Positions 6,852 through 10,211 of a stretch of 10,211 nucleotides of DNA are shown piece after piece. The position numbers and the translations under genes are program-made. A model generated the notes under the pieces. The model searched no databases and was not told where the DNA came from. It was given only the letters and a program-made list of their open reading frames with translations. The DNA is taken from the NCBI GenBank assembly GCA_038924245.1, contig JBCKVB010000043.1, positions 1 to 10,211 of the forward strand, in the 5' to 3' direction. Within the stretch, counting starts at the first letter, position 1. Each line of letters starts with the position of its first letter. The DNA is from SURF-13 sp038924245. Lineage in GTDB: Bacteria; Pseudomonadota; Gammaproteobacteria; SURF-13.

Positions 6852-7229
6852 TTACTCCCCTCTCCCCCGCGTGGGAGAGGGGCCGGGGGAGAGGGAGAGG
6901 GTGCAGCGTATCTGCTCCAATACACCCTCCAACTGTTGCATGACGTCGTTGTTCCAGAAGCGCAGCACCGTATAGTCCTGGTTGCGCAACCACGCATCCC
7001 GATGCCGGTCATAGGCTACCTGTTCGCTATGTTGGCCGCCGTCAAGCTCGATAATTAGCCGATGCTCCAGGCACACAAAATCCACAATGTAGCGGCCTAT
7101 TGGCTTTTGCCGCTTGAATTTCAGACCCATGAAGCGATGCGCCCGCAGGTGATACCACAGCCGTTGCTCGGCTTCAGTCTGGTTACTGCGCAAGGCTTTA
7201 GCGTTGTTTGGCGTTCTCCCTCTCCCCAA
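6852..7229 (-). CDS. DUF559 domain protein (Vsr-like endonuclease fold)
   Basis: The 125-residue product carries the DUF559 signature: LRSNQTEAEQRLWYHLRAH (about 13-31), LKFKRQKPIGRYIVDFVC, then LIIELDGGQH with a late VLRFWNNDV. The Asp of IVDF and the Glu/Asp of ELDGG fit the PD-(D/E)XK arrangement shared with very-short-patch-repair nucleases. The biological role of the family is poorly known. The frame opens at TTG (7227-7229) immediately after an in-frame TAA. A purine-rich GGAGAGGG just upstream, itself part of the repeat, could serve as ribosome-binding site. TTG at 7191-7193 is an alternative start. The last 15 residues, LSLSPGPSPTRGRGE, are a translation of palindrome copy 3, and the first residues are encoded in the 32-bp repeat. 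It lies 60 bp downstream of def in the same orientation and could be reached by read-through. Confidence 0.85.
   Translation of the reverse strand: MGRGRTPNNAKALRSNQTEAEQRLWYHLRAHRFMGLKFKRQKPIGRYIVDFVCLEHRLIIELDGGQHSEQVAYDRHRDAWLRNQDYTVLRFWNNDVMQQLEGVLEQIRCTLSLSPGPSPTRGRGE
6857..6901. repeat. C/G-rich palindromic repeat, copy 3 with G-quadruplex motif
   Basis: CCCCTCTCCC (6857-6866) and GGGAGAGGGG (6873-6882) form a perfect 10-bp stem with a 6-nt loop. A further G-rich arm follows to 6901. The plus strand carries five G-runs of three or more (6873-6875, 6879-6882, 6885-6889, 6893-6895, 6899-6901) with loops of 2-3 nt. The repeat lies inside the 3' end of the DUF559 gene and encodes its C-terminal residues. 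Confidence 0.8.
7196..7227. repeat. 32-bp direct repeat, right copy
   Basis: This copy is identical to 6710-6741 over all 32 bases. It spans codons for about residues 2-11 of the DUF559 protein and abuts the TTG start. Matching stops abruptly at both ends: the base before it is G here and A in the left copy, and after it the sequences diverge until the palindromic module resumes at 7233. Confidence 0.9.
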
Positions 7230-7232
7230 TTA

Positions 7233-7269
7233 CCCTCTCCCCCAGCCCCCCGCTCGCGGGGGAGGGGAG
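7233..7269. repeat. C/G-rich palindromic repeat, copy 4
   Basis: CCCTCTCCCCCAGCCCC and CGCTCGCGGGGGAGGGGAG repeat copy 1, except for a 4-base deletion in the left arm that shortens the perfect stem to CCCCC/GGGGG (7247-7251 and 7258-7262). It lies between def and the DUF559 gene. On the minus strand it could form a hairpin after def, but no U-tract follows there. Confidence 0.8.
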
Positions 7270-7289
7270 TATTTATTGGAATAAGGGCT

Positions 7290-7835
7290 TCACTCATCAG
7301 GGGTGACGGCTACATCAGGCACGCTGCAGAATAGTTCATCGGTAAAACCGAATAGACGCAAATCCTTGATACGGCGCGGGTAGAGTATGCCGTCCAGGTG
7401 ATCGCACTCGTGTTGCACGACGCGCGCGTGGAAGCCATGCGCCTCGCGTTCAAAGCGCTCTCCCTGCCGGTCGTAACCCACATAGCGCAGATGCGTGTAG
7501 CGCTCGACCAGGCCGCGCATGCCGGGCACGCTCAAACAACCTTCCCACATCTCGTCGGTCTCGTCGCCCAGAATTTCGATTTCCGGGTTGATGAGTATCG
7601 TGGTGGGCACGGGCTCGGCATCAGGGTAGCGCGGATTCTTGTCCACGCCGAAGATCACCACGCGCAGGCTGACGCCGATTTGCGGCGCGGCCAGCCCTGC
7701 GCCGTTTTGCGCCGCCATGGTGTCGAACATGTCCGCGATCAAGGCGTCGAGTTGCGGCGTATTGAATTCCGTGACGGGCGCCGCCTTCTGCAACAGCAAC
7801 GGGTGACCCATGCGCAGTACCTGTCTTACCGCCAT
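7290..7835 (-). CDS. def: Peptide deformylase
   Basis: Peptide deformylase is a metal (usually Fe2+) hydrolase that removes the formyl group from the initiator Met of nascent proteins. The 181-residue product has all three signatures in order: GAGLAAPQ (45-52), EGCLS (98-102, Cys100 a metal ligand) and QHECDHLDG (141-149, His142 and His146 ligands, Glu143 catalytic). The start is ATG at 7833-7835, giving MAVRQVLRMGHPLLL, the usual N terminus. An in-frame ATG at 7913 would add 26 residues that lie wholly inside the upstream gene and resemble nothing in the family. The start codon follows the upstream stop after one base and has no Shine-Dalgarno of its own, so translational coupling is likely. 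The location is unusual: def commonly sits with fmt. This could be a second deformylase or a relocated single one. Confidence 0.96.
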   Translation of the reverse strand: MAVRQVLRMGHPLLLQKAAPVTEFNTPQLDALIADMFDTMAAQNGAGLAAPQIGVSLRVVIFGVDKNPRYPDAEPVPTTILINPEIEILGDETDEMWEGCLSVPGMRGLVERYTHLRYVGYDRQGERFEREAHGFHARVVQHECDHLDGILYPRRIKDLRLFGFTDELFCSVPDVAVTPDE

Positions 7836-7836
7836 A

Positions 7837-8577
7837 TCAGATGAGCGGTATGGTGTGTTCCAGCAACAGACGCACCTTGTCCATACCGGCCTTGATATGC
7901 CGTTCGATGTCATGCATGGAGATATCGCCGGGACCGCGGCCCGCCGCCATGTTCACCACCAGCGCGCAGGTAGCGTAGTCCAGCTCGAGCTCGCGCGCGA
8001 GCGCGGTCTCGGGCATCCCGGTCATACCCACGATGTCGCAGCCATCGCGTTCCATGCGATCAATTTCGGCGGCGGTCTCCAGACGCGGGCCGGGCGTGGC
8101 CCCGTATACCGCGCGGTCGCTGTAGGCAAGTTTGGCCTTGTTGCAACTTTCGATCAGCGCCTTGCGCACGCTTTCGCTGTAAGGATGCGTGAAGTCAATG
8201 TGCTTGACGCCGCTCTCCCTGCCTTCAAAAAAACTGTGGCAGCGGCCCCAGGTGTAATCCACGATTTGATGCGGAATGACCAGACTCTCCAGCACGAGAT
8301 CGCTGCGTATGCCGCCCACCGCCGCCACCGCGATGATTTTTTGCACGCCGATCTGTTTTAACACCCACAGGTTGGCGCGGTAGTTGATCATGTGCGGCGG
8401 AATGGTGTGGCCCGGCCCATGACGCGGCAGAAATACCACTTTTTTGCCGGACAGCAGGCCGTGCGTGAGCGGCGCGGACGGCTCGCCGTAGGGGGTGTGC
8501 ATCACCTCGCGGTGCGTGATCTTGAGATTTTTAAGCGAGGTGAGTCCGGTGCCGCCGATGATCGCGAGTTCCGACAT
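7837..8577 (-). CDS. mtnP: S-methyl-5'-thioinosine phosphorylase (MTAP/PNP family)
   Basis: The 246-residue protein belongs to the MTAP branch of purine nucleoside phosphorylases: GGTGL (8-12), LPRHGPGH (50-57, phosphate site), PPHMINYRANLW, PGPRLET (162-168) and MTGMPE (185-190). At the purine site it has N209-x-A211 (VVNMAAG) where methylthioadenosine phosphorylases have Asp-x-Asp. That Asn/Ala pair marks the Pseudomonas-type enzyme that prefers 6-oxopurines and splits S-methyl-5'-thioinosine into hypoxanthine and methylthioribose 1-phosphate. The symbol mtnP is the general family name; strict MTA phosphorylase activity is less likely. The ATG at 8575-8577 directly abuts the TAA of the phosphoribosyltransferase gene and has a strong AAGGAG (8587-8592) nine nt upstream inside that gene. 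Product hypoxanthine is the substrate of the upstream neighbour, which supports the call. Confidence 0.92.
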   Translation of the reverse strand: MSELAIIGGTGLTSLKNLKITHREVMHTPYGEPSAPLTHGLLSGKKVVFLPRHGPGHTIPPHMINYRANLWVLKQIGVQKIIAVAAVGGIRSDLVLESLVIPHQIVDYTWGRCHSFFEGRESGVKHIDFTHPYSESVRKALIESCNKAKLAYSDRAVYGATPGPRLETAAEIDRMERDGCDIVGMTGMPETALARELELDYATCALVVNMAAGRGPGDISMHDIERHIKAGMDKVRLLLEHTIPLI

Positions 8578-9132
8578 TTAGCTTTGCTCCTTGACGGCGT
8601 AAATACCGGGCAGATTGCGCCAATACTCCTTGTAATCCATACCGTAGCCGAACACGTAGCGATCCGGCACGCTCAAGCCGGTAAAATCGGCGCACAGACC
8701 GTCTTTGCGTTCGCGCTGCTTGTCCACCAGCACCGCGCTGTACACGGAGCGCGCGCCGGCATTTTTGCAGTATTTGATCAGCGCGGCCAGCGTCACGCCT
8801 TCATCCAGGATGTCGTCTATCAATAATATCTCGCGGTTGGCCAGCGCATGGGTGGGCTTTACCATCCACTTCAATCTCCCGCCCTGCGTGTCACCCGCGT
8901 AGCGCGTGGCGTGCAGATAATCCATCTGCAACGGGAAGTCGAGGCGCGTAACCAGGCGCGCGGCGGCGATCATGCCGCCGGTCATCACGCACAATACCAG
9001 GGGGTCATGTCCCTTGAGCTTGACGCTGATCTCGGCCGCCATGCGCACGAGCGCCGCCTCCACCTGCTGTTCCGAATAAAGCAGATCGGCCTGATCGTAG
9101 ACCTGCTGCGCTTCCTGGGTGGTGACGGGCAT
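8578..9132 (-). CDS. hpt: Hypoxanthine-guanine phosphoribosyltransferase
   Basis: This cytosolic type I phosphoribosyltransferase joins hypoxanthine or guanine to PRPP, giving IMP or GMP. The 184-residue chain shows the PRPP-binding motif ILLIDDILDEGVTL (102-115), an MTGGMI loop near 50, the LVDKQR segment (135-140) and the C-terminal PDRYVFGYGMDYKEYWRNLPGIYAV typical of Hpt. The longer N-terminal helix (VYDQADLLYSEQQVEAAL) is seen in the gammaproteobacterial subgroup that travels with nagZ. The ATG at 9130-9132 has a weak AAAGAG upstream. It lies 27 bp after the nagZ stop and abuts the phosphorylase gene with no spacer, so it is the second gene of the operon. Guanine versus hypoxanthine preference cannot be read from sequence, but the next gene releases hypoxanthine. 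Confidence 0.94.
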   Translation of the reverse strand: MPVTTQEAQQVYDQADLLYSEQQVEAALVRMAAEISVKLKGHDPLVLCVMTGGMIAAARLVTRLDFPLQMDYLHATRYAGDTQGGRLKWMVKPTHALANREILLIDDILDEGVTLAALIKYCKNAGARSVYSAVLVDKQRERKDGLCADFTGLSVPDRYVFGYGMDYKEYWRNLPGIYAVKEQS

Positions 9133-9159
9133 GGGATTCTCTTTGGGTGAAACTGGTAA

Positions 9160-10209
9160 TTATATGAGGGGCAGCGTGCCCGTACCAGCGTCGGTGAAGG
9201 CAGCCAGCGCCTTCACCGCCTGCCGCCAAGCGGTGTTCTGGCGCAACGCGTCGCCATTCCAGACTCCACGCCCGTGCATGCGCGCCAGGCGCAGGTGCGC
9301 GACGGGATCGCTGTAGCCCTTCAGGCTCTCGATGACCTCGACCGCGCCGGCGCGTTGATTGCACACCAACACCATGTCGCAGCCCGCGCCGAGCGCCGCG
9401 CGCGCGCGCTCAGCGTAACCGCCCGCCGTGGTTGCGCCTTCCATGCTGAGATCGTCGCTGAAAATCACGCCCTGAAAATTGAGGCGCGCGCGCAGCACGT
9501 CTTTCAGCCAGAATGTTGAAAAACCGGCGGGCGCTTCATCCACGGCGGAGTAAATCACGTGCGCGGGCATGATGGCGGCAAGTCCGTAGCGAATCATGCG
9601 CTCGAACGGCACGATGTCTTCCGCATAAATATCTTCATAGGGTCGCTCATCCACCGGAATCGCGCTATGCGAGTCGGCGGCGCACCCTCCGTGGCCGGGA
9701 AAATGTTTGCCGGTCGCCGCCATGCCGGCGTGTTGCATGCCTGTCATATAGGAATGCGCCAAATCGGCCACCGTCTGCGGATCGCCATGAAAGGCGCGAT
9801 CACCGATAACCGCGCTTAACCCACAATCTAGATCGAGCACCGGCGCGAAACTGAAATCCACGCCCACTGCGCGCAGTTCGCTCGCCATCACGAAGCCACA
9901 CTGCTCGGCGAGCTGTTTGGCGCGCTTGCGTTTGGTGTCATAGATCTCACCCAGCCGCCGCACCGGAGGCAAGGCGGTAAATCCCTCGCGGAAGCGCTGC
10001 ACGCGTCCGCCCTCGTGATCCACGCTAACCAGCAGACGCGGCTCGCGCAGGGCGTGAATCTCGCCGGTGAGCGCGGCGACCTGATCGGGGGAGTGATAGT
10101 TGCGCGTGAACAGAATCACGCCGCCCACCGCCGGGTGACGCAACAGGTCGCGTTCTTCGGCGCTCAACTCCAGGCCGTTCAAATCCAGCATCACGGGACC
10201 TAATGACAT
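9160..10209 (-). CDS. nagZ: Beta-N-acetylhexosaminidase NagZ
   Basis: NagZ is a cytosolic family 3 glycoside hydrolase that cuts GlcNAc from 1,6-anhydro-MurNAc peptides during peptidoglycan recycling; its products can induce AmpC beta-lactamase where ampR is present. The 349-residue chain is near the usual 335-345. It starts MSLGPVMLDLNGLEL and carries DHEGGRVQR (64-72), KHFPGHGG (168-175), the mobile-loop Asp179-His181 dyad (ADSH) and IFSDDLSMEG with the nucleophile at the Asp pair 252-253. No signal peptide is present, as expected. The ATG is at 10207-10209, two bases from the window edge, so the gene is complete but its promoter and ribosome-binding site are outside. It is the first visible gene of the nagZ-hpt-mtnP-def operon. 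Confidence 0.97.
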   Translation of the reverse strand: MSLGPVMLDLNGLELSAEERDLLRHPAVGGVILFTRNYHSPDQVAALTGEIHALREPRLLVSVDHEGGRVQRFREGFTALPPVRRLGEIYDTKRKRAKQLAEQCGFVMASELRAVGVDFSFAPVLDLDCGLSAVIGDRAFHGDPQTVADLAHSYMTGMQHAGMAATGKHFPGHGGCAADSHSAIPVDERPYEDIYAEDIVPFERMIRYGLAAIMPAHVIYSAVDEAPAGFSTFWLKDVLRARLNFQGVIFSDDLSMEGATTAGGYAERARAALGAGCDMVLVCNQRAGAVEVIESLKGYSDPVAHLRLARMHGRGVWNGDALRQNTAWRQAVKALAAFTDAGTGTLPLI

Positions 10210-10211
10210 GC

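Larger units (their letters stand above)
6710..7269. mobile_element. Putative repeat-bounded DUF559 island
   Basis: This 560-bp stretch between mfd and def is built from four related C-rich/G-rich palindromes and one minus-strand DUF559 gene. An exact 32-bp sequence occurs twice in the same orientation (6710-6741 and 7196-7227). Each copy is followed by a module of the type CCCTCTCCCCCAGCCCC then CGCTCGCGGGGG. The composition and repetitiveness differ sharply from the flanking housekeeping genes. The position between convergent transcription units is one where an insertion would be tolerated. No transposase, terminal inverted repeat of IS type or clear target-site duplication is visible, so mobility is inferred. 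Confidence 0.4.

Noticed and set aside
6712..6993. Open frames on both strands made of PLPLPQPLPRSRGRG-type sequence
   Set aside because: They are translations of the palindromic repeats and the 3' end of the DUF559 gene, not independent proteins.
6732..7269. CRISPR array
   Set aside because: The repeats are unequal in spacing and length and are palindromes around a gene. There are no regular unique spacers and no cas genes.
7836..7913. 26-residue N-terminal extension of peptide deformylase
   Set aside because: It lies inside the phosphorylase gene, and MAVRQVLRMGHPLL is the normal deformylase start.

Overview
The window is GC-rich, densely coding bacterial chromosome. Its gene content and protein sequences point to a gammaproteobacterium. 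IF-1, ClpA, ClpS and Mfd resemble the E. coli proteins closely along their whole length. The nagZ - hypoxanthine phosphoribosyltransferase - methylthioinosine phosphorylase cluster is of the kind I associate with Pseudomonas and the purple-sulfur/thioautotrophic gammaproteobacteria. I cannot name a genus from sequence alone.

Layout from left to right. Positions 1-102 hold the last 33 codons of infA (+). A short convergent gap follows, carrying a REP-like palindrome. Next come clpA and clpS on the minus strand, with clpS upstream: this is the AAA+ unfoldase of ClpAP and its N-end-rule adaptor. A divergent intergenic region (2831-3175) holds weak promoter candidates and a small ORF overlapping the start of mfd. 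The mfd gene (+, 1165 codons) is the transcription-repair coupling factor. Between mfd and the next minus-strand operon lies an island of about 560 bp (6710-7269). It is made of C-rich/G-rich palindromes, an exact 32-bp direct repeat and one DUF559 gene, a small Vsr-like nuclease-fold protein.

The right third is a tight minus-strand operon, read right to left: nagZ, hpt-type phosphoribosyltransferase, S-methyl-5'-thioinosine phosphorylase, def. The gaps are 27, 0 and 1 bp. The two middle enzymes form a logical path: methylthioinosine is split to hypoxanthine, and hypoxanthine is then salvaged to IMP. NagZ recycles peptidoglycan. Def removes the N-formyl group from new proteins and here lies away from its common partner fmt.

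Most of the window is conserved housekeeping DNA. The part that is not explained by housekeeping genes is the repeat/DUF559 island. In it, the 5' end of the gene is duplicated beyond its own 3' end, both termini of the protein are encoded by the repeats, and several G-quadruplex motifs sit in the repeats. It looks like a small non-autonomous or domesticated element inserted between convergent genes. That reading is inference. I see no CRISPR array, tRNA, rRNA, integrase or classical insertion sequence.
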